Shown piece after piece: positions 7,300-15,505 of a stretch of DNA of 18,946 nt. This stretch comes from Burkholderiales bacterium (GTDB lineage: Bacteria; Pseudomonadota; Gammaproteobacteria; Burkholderiales; Burkholderiaceae_B). The stretch lies in contig SXZD01000034.1 in assembly GCA_005788065.1 (NCBI GenBank), positions 1 through 18,946 on the forward strand. The letters run 5' to 3'. The position numbers and the translations under genes are program-made. Under the pieces are notes generated by a model. The model ran no database searches. It was not told where the DNA came from and was given only the letters and a program-made list of their open reading frames with translations. Within the stretch, counting starts at the first letter, position 1. The number at the start of each line of letters is the position of its first letter.

Positions 7300-9612
7300 A
7301 TGACCTATTCGCATAAAACATCTCCCCTCGCAGCCCGTTTCGCAGTCGGCATGCTCAGTTCAGCGCTTTGGCTGCTGCCGCTTGCCAGCATGGCGCAGAC
7401 ACGCGATTTCGTGATTCGCGACATCCGCGTAGAGGGCTTGCAGCGTACAGAGGCCGGAACGGTGTTCAGTTACCTGCCGGTCAAAGTGGGTGACACCTTT
7501 TCTGACCGATCTGCTACCGACAGCATCAAGGCATTGTTCGCAACGGGTTTTTTTAAAGACGTGCGTATCGAGGCTGAAGGCGATGTGCTGGTGGTGATCG
7601 TTGAAGAGCGCCCGGCCATCGGCGAGTTGGAGATCAACGGTGCCAAAGAATTCGACAAGGACACGCTGAAAAAAGCGCTCAAGGAAATTGGCCTGAGCGA
7701 ATCCAAGATTTTTGACCGCGCATTGCTTGAGCGCGCTGAACAGGAACTCAAGCGTCAATACCTGTCGCGCGGCAAATACTCTGCAGAGATCAAGACAACT
7801 GTCACCCCCATCGAGCGAAACCGGGTACGTGTGGTGCTCGACATCAAAGAGGGGGAGAGTGCGACCATCAAGACCATTCGGGTGCTGGGTGCCAAGGCAT
7901 TCCCGGAAAAAGAGTTGCTGGGCCAGTTTGAATTGAACACCGGCGGACTGTTCAGTTTTTTCAGCAAGAGCAACCGTTACTCGCGGCAGAAACTGGCCGG
8001 CGACCTTGAAAAACTGCGTTCGTATTACCTGAACAACGGGTACATGGAGTTCAACATCGATTCCACGCAGGTTCAGATTTCCCCGAGCAAAGAAGACGTC
8101 TACATCACCATCAACGTCAATGAGGGCGACCGGTTTACCGTGGGCTCTGTCAAGCTGGCCGGCGACTTGCTGGGCAAGGATGCCGAGTTCAACAAACTGT
8201 TGACCATCAAGCCGGGCGAAACCTATAACGGCCAGCTTCTTTCCGATGTGCAGAAGGCTATTTCCGACCGGATGGGTGCATTCGGTTATGCTTTTGCCAA
8301 CGTCAATGCAGCGCCGGACATCAACCGTGAAAAGCGTTCAGTGGACTTCACGCTGTATGTCGATCCGGGCAGGCGAGTGTACGTGCGCCGTATCAATATT
8401 GGCGGCAACACGCGCACCAAGGACGAAGTGGTGCGCCGCGAGTTGCGGCAGTTCGAGTCCTCTTGGTATGACGCCGAAAAAATTCGCTTGTCCAAGGACA
8501 GGCTAAACCGGTTGGGTTATTTCAAGGATGTGAACGTTGATACCCCGCCAGTGGAGGGTACCGCCGACCAGATCGACGTGAATGTGGCCGTTACTGAAAA
8601 ACCGACAGGCAACCTTCTGCTCGGCGCCGGTTTCTCCAGTACCGACAAGCTGATCCTGTCGGCAGGTATCCAGCAGCAAAACCTGTTTGGTACCGGCAAG
8701 ACGCTGGGTCTTGAGCTGAATACCAGCCGCCTGAGCCGAACCGTCGCCATTTCACAGACCGACCCCTATTTCACGGCCGATGGTATTTCGCGCAGTTATG
8801 ATCTGTTCCAGCGGACCACAAACCCGGCGGTTCTGGGCTTGGGCGACTACAAGCTGACCAGTACGGGTGCGGGCATCCGTTTCGGATATCCCCTGTCCGA
8901 GTTTGAGCGCATTACGTTTGGCACGTCATATGAACAGACCGATCTGTCGGTCGGCCAGTTTGCGCCGACCCGCTTCAAGCGCTTTGTGGAAGACTTCGGC
9001 GAGAGTTCGGACGCAGTACTGGTCTCCGTCGGTTATGGTCGCGACAATCGCGACAGTGCTTTGACCCCGACTCGCGGTTTCCTGCGTCGCCTCAATACCG
9101 AAGTGACGCTGCCGGTGGCCGAACAGCGCTTTATCCGCACCACTTTCCAGGAAACGCATTACTTTCCGATCGGTAAAAACTACACGCTGGGTCTGAATGG
9201 TGAATTGACGATCGGCTCGGGTATTGGCGGCAATCCCTACCCGATTTTCCGTAATGTATTTGCAGGTGGCATCGGCAGTATTCGTGGGTTCCAGACAGCG
9301 AGCATCGGGCCGCGCGATGAAAACGGCATCCCGATTGGTGGGTCCAAGCGCATCATCGGTAATGCCGAGTTTTATTTCCCCATTCCCGGGTCGTTCGACA
9401 AATCTTTCCGGTTGTTCACCTTCCTGGACGCCGGTAACGTTTTCCCATCCTCAGAGCCGCTTTCCTTGTCTGGCCTGAGGGCGTCTTATGGTCTGGGTCT
9501 GTCGTGGGTATCGCCTGTCGGTCCGCTCAAGTTCAGCCTAGGTCGTCCCATCAGCGCCAAGCCAGGAGACCGTACACAGACAATCCAGTTCACCGTCGGT
9601 ACCGGTTTCTGA
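7300..9612 (+). CDS. bamA: Outer membrane protein assembly factor BamA
   Basis: BamA is the central barrel of the BAM complex that folds beta-barrel proteins into the outer membrane. The 770-residue precursor has a signal peptide (1-32, hydrophobic LSSALWLLPLASMA, likely cut before QT). Five POTRA domains follow, beginning near FVIRDIRVEG (about 36), PAIGELEING, ATIKTIRVLG, FTVGSVKLAG and YVRRINIGGN. A 16-strand barrel runs from about 430 to the terminal aromatic F770. The L6 loop motif reads SIRGF (usual form VRGF). The ATG at 7300 fits the signal peptide; an open extension to 7147 overlaps rseP and was rejected. The position between rseP and ompH is the standard envelope cluster. Confidence 0.97.
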   Translation: MTYSHKTSPLAARFAVGMLSSALWLLPLASMAQTRDFVIRDIRVEGLQRTEAGTVFSYLPVKVGDTFSDRSATDSIKALFATGFFKDVRIEAEGDVLVVIVEERPAIGELEINGAKEFDKDTLKKALKEIGLSESKIFDRALLERAEQELKRQYLSRGKYSAEIKTTVTPIERNRVRVVLDIKEGESATIKTIRVLGAKAFPEKELLGQFELNTGGLFSFFSKSNRYSRQKLAGDLEKLRSYYLNNGYMEFNIDSTQVQISPSKEDVYITINVNEGDRFTVGSVKLAGDLLGKDAEFNKLLTIKPGETYNGQLLSDVQKAISDRMGAFGYAFANVNAAPDINREKRSVDFTLYVDPGRRVYVRRINIGGNTRTKDEVVRRELRQFESSWYDAEKIRLSKDRLNRLGYFKDVNVDTPPVEGTADQIDVNVAVTEKPTGNLLLGAGFSSTDKLILSAGIQQQNLFGTGKTLGLELNTSRLSRTVAISQTDPYFTADGISRSYDLFQRTTNPAVLGLGDYKLTSTGAGIRFGYPLSEFERITFGTSYEQTDLSVGQFAPTRFKRFVEDFGESSDAVLVSVGYGRDNRDSALTPTRGFLRRLNTEVTLPVAEQRFIRTTFQETHYFPIGKNYTLGLNGELTIGSGIGGNPYPIFRNVFAGGIGSIRGFQTASIGPRDENGIPIGGSKRIIGNAEFYFPIPGSFDKSFRLFTFLDAGNVFPSSEPLSLSGLRASYGLGLSWVSPVGPLKFSLGRPISAKPGDRTQTIQFTVGTGF

Positions 9613-9672
9613 AGAAAGCACGCTTCTTTTTTATATGACACAATGCGCCTGTGGCCTAACTGCATGAGAACC

Positions 9673-10200
9673 ATGAAGAACCTGTTAAATTTTGCTGCCG
9701 TGTCCGCTCTTGTTCTGACAACCGCCATGGGCGTGTCGGGTGTTGCCCGCGCCGCTGATGACGGAGCCAAAGTCGGTTGGGTCAATGTAGACCGTATCTT
9801 GCGCGACTCTTCACCGGCCAAGGCTGCGCTCAACAAGATTGAACAGGATTTCAACAAGAAGACCAAAGACCTTCAGGACCAGGCAGCCAAACTGAAGGCC
9901 ATGAACGACAAGTTCGAAAAAGACGCGCTCACCATGTCCGAGAGCGAACGCAATCGCAAGCAGCGCGAACTGTCCGAGTCTGACAAAGACTTTCAGCGTC
10001 GCCAGCGTGAATTCCGTGAGGACCTCAGCCAGCGTCAGTTCGAAGAGCGTCAGGTCATCCTTGATCGCGCCGAGAAAGTCATCCGACAGATTGCAGAAGC
10101 CGAAAAGTACGACATCATTTTGCAGGAGCCACCTGTCTTCGTATCGAGCAGGGTCGATATCACCGAAAAGGTGATCAAGGTGCTGAACGGCGGCAAATAA
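9673..10200 (+). CDS. skp: Periplasmic chaperone Skp/OmpH
   Basis: Skp trimers hold unfolded outer-membrane proteins in the periplasm on their way to BamA. The product of about 175 residues has a signal peptide (MKNLLNFAAVSALVLTTAMG, then GVARA and a cut before ADDG). A short beta segment VGWVNVDRIL follows, then a long charged helical arm (about 55-135, rich in K, E, Q, R) and a C-terminal strand region AEAEKYDIILQEPPVFVSS. This is the Skp body-and-tentacle layout. The start is uncertain: in-frame ATGs at 9643, 9664 and 9673 all lead into the signal peptide. I prefer 9673 because GAGA lies just before it and it leaves the shortest n-region. It directly follows bamA, its functional partner. 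Confidence 0.9.
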   Translation: MKNLLNFAAVSALVLTTAMGVSGVARAADDGAKVGWVNVDRILRDSSPAKAALNKIEQDFNKKTKDLQDQAAKLKAMNDKFEKDALTMSESERNRKQRELSESDKDFQRRQREFREDLSQRQFEERQVILDRAEKVIRQIAEAEKYDIILQEPPVFVSSRVDITEKVIKVLNGGK

Positions 10201-10266
10201 GCGTTTATGTCGAGGTGGCCGGCTCAGCACCCAATGTCAGGGAATGCAGGTAGACGGCACCGCCCG

Positions 10267-10300
10267 AAACACTTACTCAGGGAGCTGACTGAGGGTGTTT
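10267..10300 (+). promoter_or_regulatory. Imperfect hairpin in the lpxD leader
   Basis: AAACAC (10267-10272) pairs with GTGTTT (10295-10300), and CTCAG (10276-10280) pairs with CTGAG (10289-10293), giving 11 base pairs with a 3x1 internal loop and an 8-base loop. No T-tract follows, so it is not an obvious terminator. Copies of CTGAGG recur just downstream (10289-10294, 10314-10319, 10328-10333), the last overlapping the lpxD ribosome binding site GAGGTGG (10329-10335). Function is unknown; an mRNA leader structure or decay product boundary are possibilities. Confidence 0.4.
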
Positions 10301-10343
10301 GCCAAGTAGCCCGCTGAGGGCGCTTACTGAGGTGGACTCAATC

Positions 10344-11462
10344 ATGCGATTCAAAGTCATCACCCTGCGCGAGTTGCTTGATCAGTTTGGCGGTTGCGTC
10401 GTGTCGCCGGTCGCGGCAGATTCCGAGTTGACTGCCGACAGGCTCGATGCCATCAAGCTCAAGGGCTTCTCCACATTGGCCAATGCCAAGCCCGAGCATC
10501 TGGCTTTTCTGGCCAACCCAAAATACCGCCCACAATTGCTCGGCACATCGGCAGGTGCGGTGCTGGTCAACGAAGCTGAGGCCAAAGCCGTTTGCGCACA
10601 AAACGCATCGGGCTGGAAGCATCCCGAAATTGTTTTGTGGGTGGTGCCCAACCCATATCTGTATTACGCCCGCATACAGCAGTGGTGGGTCGACATTTCC
10701 ACCCCGCGCACGATTGCCTACATCCATCCGACTGCGGTGGTCCATGAAGACGCCCAGATTGATGCCAGTGCTACCATCGGTCCCAATGTGGTTGTCGAGT
10801 CGGGTGCCCGGGTGGGCGCCAACACGCGCATAGCAGCCGGTTGTGTCATCGGTGCCGGTGTCAGCGTCGGATCGAACTGTCAGATCAATGCGAATGTCAC
10901 CGTCTATCATGGCTGCCAGATCGGCAACCGGGTCATTTTGCACAGCGGTGTGGTCATTGGCGCTGACGGTTTCGGTTTTGCGCCGGAGAAGGGCCAGTGG
11001 GTCAAGATTCCGCAGGTGGGTGCAGTCGTCATCGGCGACGATGTGGAAATCGGAGCCAATACCTGCATAGACCGCGGCGCACTGGATGACACCATCATAG
11101 GCGCGGGCTGCAAGCTCGACAACCTCATACAGATCGGGCACAACGTCGAAATCGGCGAGCACACGGCCATGGCCGGTTGTACGGGTGTGGCCGGTACCGC
11201 GCGTATCGGTGCACGTTGCGCCATCGGTGGCAGTGCCAATATCCTGGGTCATCTGAGCATTGCAGATGGCACCACCATTTCACCGTGTACCACGGTGATC
11301 AGCAGTATCGAGCAGGCCGGAACCTACAGCGGCATTTTCCCCATGGACGAACACCGTAACTGGGAACGCAATGCCGTTGTGTTGCGCAATGCAGTGGATC
11401 TGCGCAACCGCGTCCGGCAGCTTGAAAAAAATCTTAAAAACGATTCTTCCTCAGAGCATTGA
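10344..11462 (+). CDS. lpxD: UDP-3-O-(3-hydroxyacyl)glucosamine N-acyltransferase
   Basis: LpxD transfers the second 3-hydroxyacyl chain from acyl-ACP to the 2-amino group in lipid A synthesis. The 372-residue protein has an N-terminal uridine-binding domain (1-120, with AFLANPKY at 54-61). A left-handed beta helix of hexapeptide repeats follows (about 128-320), with the catalytic histidine in QIGHNVEIGEH (H266). A C-terminal helix ends the chain (about 340-365). The ATG at 10344 has GAGGTGG at 10329-10335; an open extension using TTG at 10299 was rejected. The gene is 2 nt from fabZ. The hairpin-containing leader is the widest gap inside the envelope run apart from those flanking tsf. Confidence 0.97.
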   Translation: MRFKVITLRELLDQFGGCVVSPVAADSELTADRLDAIKLKGFSTLANAKPEHLAFLANPKYRPQLLGTSAGAVLVNEAEAKAVCAQNASGWKHPEIVLWVVPNPYLYYARIQQWWVDISTPRTIAYIHPTAVVHEDAQIDASATIGPNVVVESGARVGANTRIAAGCVIGAGVSVGSNCQINANVTVYHGCQIGNRVILHSGVVIGADGFGFAPEKGQWVKIPQVGAVVIGDDVEIGANTCIDRGALDDTIIGAGCKLDNLIQIGHNVEIGEHTAMAGCTGVAGTARIGARCAIGGSANILGHLSIADGTTISPCTTVISSIEQAGTYSGIFPMDEHRNWERNAVVLRNAVDLRNRVRQLEKNLKNDSSSEH

Positions 11463-11464
11463 AC

Positions 11465-11911
11465 ATGACTGTAGCCCTTGATATTCGCGGTGTGCTGGAT
11501 TTCCTGCCGCATCGTTTTCCGTTTGTGCTGGTTGACCGAGTGCTGGAAATTGAACCCGGCAAGCGTATCCTCGCCCAGAAAAATGTGACCTTCAACGAGC
11601 CGTTTTTCCCGGGGCATTTTCCCAACTATCCGGTCATGCCGGGTGTCTTGATCGTTGAGGCTTTGGCGCAGGCTGCTGCGATTCTGGCCTTCCAGACACA
11701 GGGCGCCAAGGCCGATGCCAATTCCGTGTACCTGTTTGTCGGTATCGACAACGTGCGTTTCAAAAAACCGGTAACCCCTGGCGATGTATTGCACCTTGAG
11801 GTGAGCATCACGCGCACCAGTCGAGGCCTGTGGAAGTTTGCCGGTCAGGCCAAGGTGGACGGTGCCGTTGCCACCGAAGCCGAAATCATGTGTACCCTGA
11901 GAAATATCTGA
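11465..11911 (+). CDS. fabZ: 3-hydroxyacyl-[ACP] dehydratase FabZ
   Basis: FabZ dehydrates 3-hydroxyacyl-ACP to trans-2-enoyl-ACP in fatty acid elongation, competing with LpxA and LpxD for the same substrate. The 148-residue hot-dog-fold protein shows LPHRFPFVLVDRV at 14-26, the catalytic H51 in FFPGHFPNYPVMPGVLIVEA and E65 in the same stretch. The length is normal. The start is the ATG at 11465, two bases after the lpxD stop. A TTG at 11459 overlapping that stop is also in frame but adds only two residues. Its position between lpxD and lpxA is the conserved order that ties acyl supply to lipid A demand. Confidence 0.97.
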   Translation: MTVALDIRGVLDFLPHRFPFVLVDRVLEIEPGKRILAQKNVTFNEPFFPGHFPNYPVMPGVLIVEALAQAAAILAFQTQGAKADANSVYLFVGIDNVRFKKPVTPGDVLHLEVSITRTSRGLWKFAGQAKVDGAVATEAEIMCTLRNI

Positions 11912-11962
11912 GAGGCGCCGCACAGGGCCTGCATCAGTAAAACAAAAAGGAGACGCGAAGCC

Positions 11963-12748
11963 ATGAGCATTCATCCCACTGCACTGATAGATCCGCAGGC
12001 CCGTCTGCATCCTACCGTCAAGGTGGGACCCTATGCCATCGTCGGCCCCAATGTCACCGTGGGCGCCAACACTGAAATCGGTCCCCATTGCGTGGTGGAG
12101 GGTCACACCACCATCGGTGAAGGCAATCGATTCTATGCAGGCGTTGCAGTGGGCGGACATCCGCAGGACAAGAAATACGCGGGCGAACCCACGCGTCTGG
12201 TGATCGGCGACCGCAACACCTTCCGTGAGTATTGCACGCTCAATACCGGGACCACACAGGACCAGGGCATCACGCAGATCGGCAATGACAACTGGGTGAT
12301 GGCTTATGTTCACATCGCGCATGACGTCATCGTGGGCAACAATTGCATTCTGGCCAATGCCGTGCAGATTGCCGGGCACGTGCATCTGGGCGATTGGGTC
12401 ATCATCGGTGGCATGAGCGGCATCCATCAGTTCTGCAAAGTGGGTTCGCATGCGATGGCAGGTATGAACTCGTCGCTGTCTCAGGATATTCCGCCATTTG
12501 TACTGGCAGGCGGTAACCCGGTCGGTGCCCACGGTATCAACGTGGAAGGCCTGAAGCGTCGCGGCTTTTCCAAAGAGGAAATACAGACCATCCGCCGTGT
12601 GTTCAAAACCGTGTATCGCGAAGGTCATACGCTGGAGGAGGCGAAAAAGCTGTTGGCGCAAACCCGCGACGACGGTGTGGCCGGTGCACAATATGTCGAC
12701 CTGTGGCTGACGTTCTTTGACTCGTCATCCCGCGGCATCGTGCGTTGA
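11963..12748 (+). CDS. lpxA: UDP-N-acetylglucosamine O-acyltransferase
   Basis: LpxA performs the first step of lipid A synthesis, moving a 3-hydroxyacyl group from ACP to the 3-OH of UDP-GlcNAc. The 261-residue protein is a trimeric left-handed beta helix with hexapeptide repeats (about 1-185) and a C-terminal helical domain (NVEGLKRRGFSKEEI onwards). The catalytic histidine is H120 in YVHIAHD (E. coli H125), and H155 in GIHQF matches E. coli H160. With this constant offset of 5, residue M168 in GSHAMAGMNSS falls at E. coli G173, the acyl-chain length ruler, suggesting a short (about C10) hydroxyacyl preference. AAGGAG (11947-11952) lies 10 bases before the ATG. Confidence 0.97.
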   Translation: MSIHPTALIDPQARLHPTVKVGPYAIVGPNVTVGANTEIGPHCVVEGHTTIGEGNRFYAGVAVGGHPQDKKYAGEPTRLVIGDRNTFREYCTLNTGTTQDQGITQIGNDNWVMAYVHIAHDVIVGNNCILANAVQIAGHVHLGDWVIIGGMSGIHQFCKVGSHAMAGMNSSLSQDIPPFVLAGGNPVGAHGINVEGLKRRGFSKEEIQTIRRVFKTVYREGHTLEEAKKLLAQTRDDGVAGAQYVDLWLTFFDSSSRGIVR

Positions 12749-12777
12749 CTTTTTAGGTTCAGGGCAAACACGAACGC

Positions 12778-13953
12778 ATGGCCAACAGCACGACACAGGC
12801 GTCTCCCCGTTCACTGGGCATTGTTGCCGGTGAGCCTTCCAGCGACTGGATCGGTGCGCTCATTTACCAGGGGCTCCAGCAGCATCTGGGCAATGACTAC
12901 GCCATGTCGGCTCAGGGTATTGCCGGTGACCGCCTGAAAGCGGCCGGTGTTGACCCTCTGTATCCCTCGGATGCGCTGGCTGTGCGTGGTTATGTCGAGG
13001 TGCTCAAACACTATCGGCGCATTCTGGGCATACGCAACGAACTGAAGCAGCGGTGGTCAGACAACAAGCCAGCCCTGATGATGGGTGTGGACGCGCCCGA
13101 CTTCAACCTTGAGCTTGAACGCTTTTTGAAAGAGCAGGGCGTACGCACTGTGCATGCGGTGTGCCCGTCCATCTGGGCGTGGCGTGCGCAACGCATCCAT
13201 TTTCTGAAAAAGGCCTGCGATCACGTGCTGTGCATTTTTCCGTTCGAGCCGGAGATCCTGCATCGTGAAGGTATTGCCGCAACCTACATCGGTCACCCCT
13301 TTGCGCAGTTGGTGCCGCTTACGATTGAAACCGACAAGTTCCGCACGGCGCTGAATCTGCCGCAACACAAACGGATTGTGGCGGTATTACCGGGCAGCCG
13401 CATGTCCGAGGTTTCCTATCTGGGGCCCACACTGTTGCAGATGGTGGCATCGCTGTCCATCCGTCATCCCGATTGGCATTTTGTCAGCCCCTTGGTGTCC
13501 GGTGCGGTAGGCGATGCATTCCGTGCCATGGTGCCTCCATGGATGCTGGAGAAATGGACATTGCTGGCCGGGCAGTCGCATGCGGCCATGGGCGCAGCAG
13601 ACCTGGTAGTGCTTGCCAGTGGTACAGCCACGCTGGAGGCCATGCTGTTCAAAAAACCCATGGTCATTGCCTACAAGATGCCGCGTGTGTCGTGGTGGAT
13701 CAGCAAGCGCAAGGCCTATCTGCCTTATGCGGGTCTTCCCAACATCCTCTCGGGCAAATTTGTGGTGCCCGAATATCTGCAAGATGAAGCCACACCTGAA
13801 ACCTTGCGTGCGGCCGTTGAGCGTTTGATCGACAATGAAGCCGAGAAGCGTGCTTTGACCGAGCGCTTTACCGAATTGCATCAACGCCTGATGCGCGACA
13901 GCGGTTTGCTGGCTGCGCAAGCACTCGAACCGCTGTTCAGACAGGGACGCTGA
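12778..13953 (+). CDS. lpxB: Lipid A disaccharide synthase
   Basis: LpxB, a GT-B fold glycosyltransferase (family GT19) at the inner membrane, joins UDP-2,3-diacylglucosamine and lipid X to the beta-1,6 disaccharide. The 391 residues match the family length. Visible are the N-terminal GIVAGEPSSDWIGALI (14-29), MGVDAPDFNLELERFLK (about 102-118), VCPSIWAWRAQRI, IFPFEPEILHREG, IGHPFAQ, LPGSRMSEVSYL, and the donor-site VLASGTATLEAMLFKKPMV. The loop usually reading GE(A/P)SGD reads GEPSSD, with S22 replacing glycine and D23 kept. No clear ribosome binding site precedes the ATG. The stop shares one base with the rnhB start (TGATG), indicating translational coupling. Confidence 0.96.
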   Translation: MANSTTQASPRSLGIVAGEPSSDWIGALIYQGLQQHLGNDYAMSAQGIAGDRLKAAGVDPLYPSDALAVRGYVEVLKHYRRILGIRNELKQRWSDNKPALMMGVDAPDFNLELERFLKEQGVRTVHAVCPSIWAWRAQRIHFLKKACDHVLCIFPFEPEILHREGIAATYIGHPFAQLVPLTIETDKFRTALNLPQHKRIVAVLPGSRMSEVSYLGPTLLQMVASLSIRHPDWHFVSPLVSGAVGDAFRAMVPPWMLEKWTLLAGQSHAAMGAADLVVLASGTATLEAMLFKKPMVIAYKMPRVSWWISKRKAYLPYAGLPNILSGKFVVPEYLQDEATPETLRAAVERLIDNEAEKRALTERFTELHQRLMRDSGLLAAQALEPLFRQGR

Positions 13954-14579
13954 TGCTTCCGGATGTTCTGCAGTCGTCGCTGATGGTGGTAGGGGTCGAT
14001 GAGGCCGGTCGCGGGCCTTTGGCGGGGCCTGTGGTGGCTGCCGCAGTGGTTCTCAACCCCGCACATCCGATTGCCGGTTTGAAAGACTCCAAGAAGCTGA
14101 GCGCCCGTCAACGCGACCTTCTGGCGCCGCAGATACGTGAACATGCCCTGTCCTGGGCCGTGGCGTACGCCACGCCGTCGGAAATCGACAAGATCAATAT
14201 CCTGAAAGCCACGCTGCTGGCCATGCACCGCGCGGTGCAGCAGGTACAGAGAAATCTGGCCGTCACAGACGATGCGCTGTTTGCATTGGTGGATGGCAAC
14301 AGGCTGCCTGTCTGGCCTTACAAGGCGCAGGCCATCGTCAAAGGCGATGCGCTTGAACCTGCGATTTCCGCTGCGTCCATTCTGGCCAAGACCGATCGGG
14401 ATGCTTACATGTTGAAATTGCACGAGTCGCATCCGGTCTATGGGTTCGATGCGCACATGGGTTACCCGACCGCCGCGCATCTGCAGGCATTGGCGCAGTA
14501 TGGCCCCTGTCACGAACATCGGCGCAGCTTTGGTCCGGTGCGCGATGTGTTGGGCGCAGTCCAGTCTGATCTGTTTTAA
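13953..14579 (+). CDS. rnhB: Ribonuclease HII
   Basis: RNase HII cuts the RNA strand of RNA-DNA hybrids and starts ribonucleotide excision repair at single misincorporated ribonucleotides. The 208-residue protein contains GVDEAGRGPLAGPVV (14-28) with metal ligands D16 and E17, D114 in LVDGNRLP, and D132 in KGDALEPAISAASILAKTDRD, giving the complete DEDD set. The end of the fold shows YGFDAHMGYPTAAH and HRRSFGPV as in relatives. The ATG overlaps the lpxB stop by one base. lpxB-rnhB adjacency is common in proteobacteria; here dnaE does not follow as it does in E. coli. Confidence 0.97.
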   Translation: MLPDVLQSSLMVVGVDEAGRGPLAGPVVAAAVVLNPAHPIAGLKDSKKLSARQRDLLAPQIREHALSWAVAYATPSEIDKINILKATLLAMHRAVQQVQRNLAVTDDALFALVDGNRLPVWPYKAQAIVKGDALEPAISAASILAKTDRDAYMLKLHESHPVYGFDAHMGYPTAAHLQALAQYGPCHEHRRSFGPVRDVLGAVQSDLF

Positions 14580-14599
14580 CGCTTGGGCCGTTTGCACAC

Positions 14600-15505
14600 A
14601 TGGTTTATTCCCCAAACAGTCCTGCACCTGTGTTCATCGCTTCGCGCGACAATCCGCGCTTCAAAGCGCTGCAAAAAATGATTGCGCAACCCCGCCTGCT
14701 GCGCAAGTCCGGACAGGCGGTTGCCGAAGGTTTGCACCTGCTGCAGGAACTCAGTCAATGGCAGGGAGTGCGCATACGCGAAATCTGGTTTGCGTCCGGT
14801 TTGCGTCACCACCGTGAATGGCCTCTGTGCGAAGCGTTGTTCGTTCAAGCGGATGTGGATTGCGTCGAGGTAAGTGATCCGCTGTATGCCCACTTATCTG
14901 AACTGGAGCAGGGCGCAGGGCCGTTGATCCTTTTTGATACGCCGCTTGACACACCGGTTGATAGACCGGGTGCCAGTTCCTCATCCTCGTCGCCGCTCAC
15001 GCATGACATCCTGTTGCTCGACGGCGTGCAAGACCCCGGCAATGTCGGCACGATCATTCGCACCGCCGCAGCGGTTGGAATCGCCGAGATGTGGACCACT
15101 GCCGATTGTGCATGGGTATGGTCAGGCAAGGTGCTGCGCGCGGCCATGGGGGGGCATCGGCATGTGCATCTGCCCGGTCTGCCGACTGATGCTTTCGAGC
15201 GCGTTAGCCAGTGGCGCAATGTCGGTGTACCGGTGCGCCTGACGCAACTGGACAAGTCCACATCGCTGTTCGAAGCCGACCTGTCGCAGCCGGGCATCTG
15301 GTTGCTGGGCAGCGAAGGAAAGGGCGTTTCAGAACAGTGGGCTGCGCTTGCGAATCAGCCTCTGCGCATTCCGATGCAGGTGGGTGTTGAATCGTTGAAC
15401 GTGGCCAGTGCAGTTGCTGTGTGCCTGTATGAGCAGTGGAGACAGCGCAGCATGTATTCGGATTTGGGAACAGGCACGGTGGTAGCACCGGTGGCACCGA
15501 TATGA
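14600..15505 (+). CDS. SpoU/TrmH-family RNA 2'-O-methyltransferase
   Basis: This is a probable SAM-dependent 2'-O-ribose methyltransferase of tRNA or rRNA with the SPOUT (knotted) fold. The 301 residues show an N-terminal RNA-binding L30e-like domain starting at ASRDNPRFKALQKM (14-27). The three SPOUT motifs follow: DPGNVGTIIRTAAAVG at 145-160 (catalytic R154), LLGSEGKGVSE at 235-245, and ESLNVASAVAVCLYEQ at 264-279. A serine-only run (S126-S131) sits in the linker between domains. About 19 residues after the last helix look unstructured. The target RNA cannot be told from sequence; rlmB-like or trmH-like substrate use would both be guesses. It overlaps the photolyase homologue by ATGA (15502-15505). 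Confidence 0.9.
   Translation: MVYSPNSPAPVFIASRDNPRFKALQKMIAQPRLLRKSGQAVAEGLHLLQELSQWQGVRIREIWFASGLRHHREWPLCEALFVQADVDCVEVSDPLYAHLSELEQGAGPLILFDTPLDTPVDRPGASSSSSSPLTHDILLLDGVQDPGNVGTIIRTAAAVGIAEMWTTADCAWVWSGKVLRAAMGGHRHVHLPGLPTDAFERVSQWRNVGVPVRLTQLDKSTSLFEADLSQPGIWLLGSEGKGVSEQWAALANQPLRIPMQVGVESLNVASAVAVCLYEQWRQRSMYSDLGTGTVVAPVAPI

Noticed and set aside
9610..9633. Intrinsic terminator after bamA
   Set aside because: Only a 5-bp A/T-rich stem (AAGAA/TTCTT) precedes the T-run, too weak to call; skp is expected to be co-transcribed with bamA.
11324..12691. 455-codon minus-strand open frame over fabZ and lpxA
   Set aside because: It spans two conserved plus-strand genes and is rich in His, Cys and Asp as typical of antisense shadow translation; no ribosome binding site or domain is visible.
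14972..14991. Serine run in the RNA methyltransferase as evidence of a frameshift
   Set aside because: It lies in the linker between the L30e-like and SPOUT domains, both of which are in the same frame and intact.
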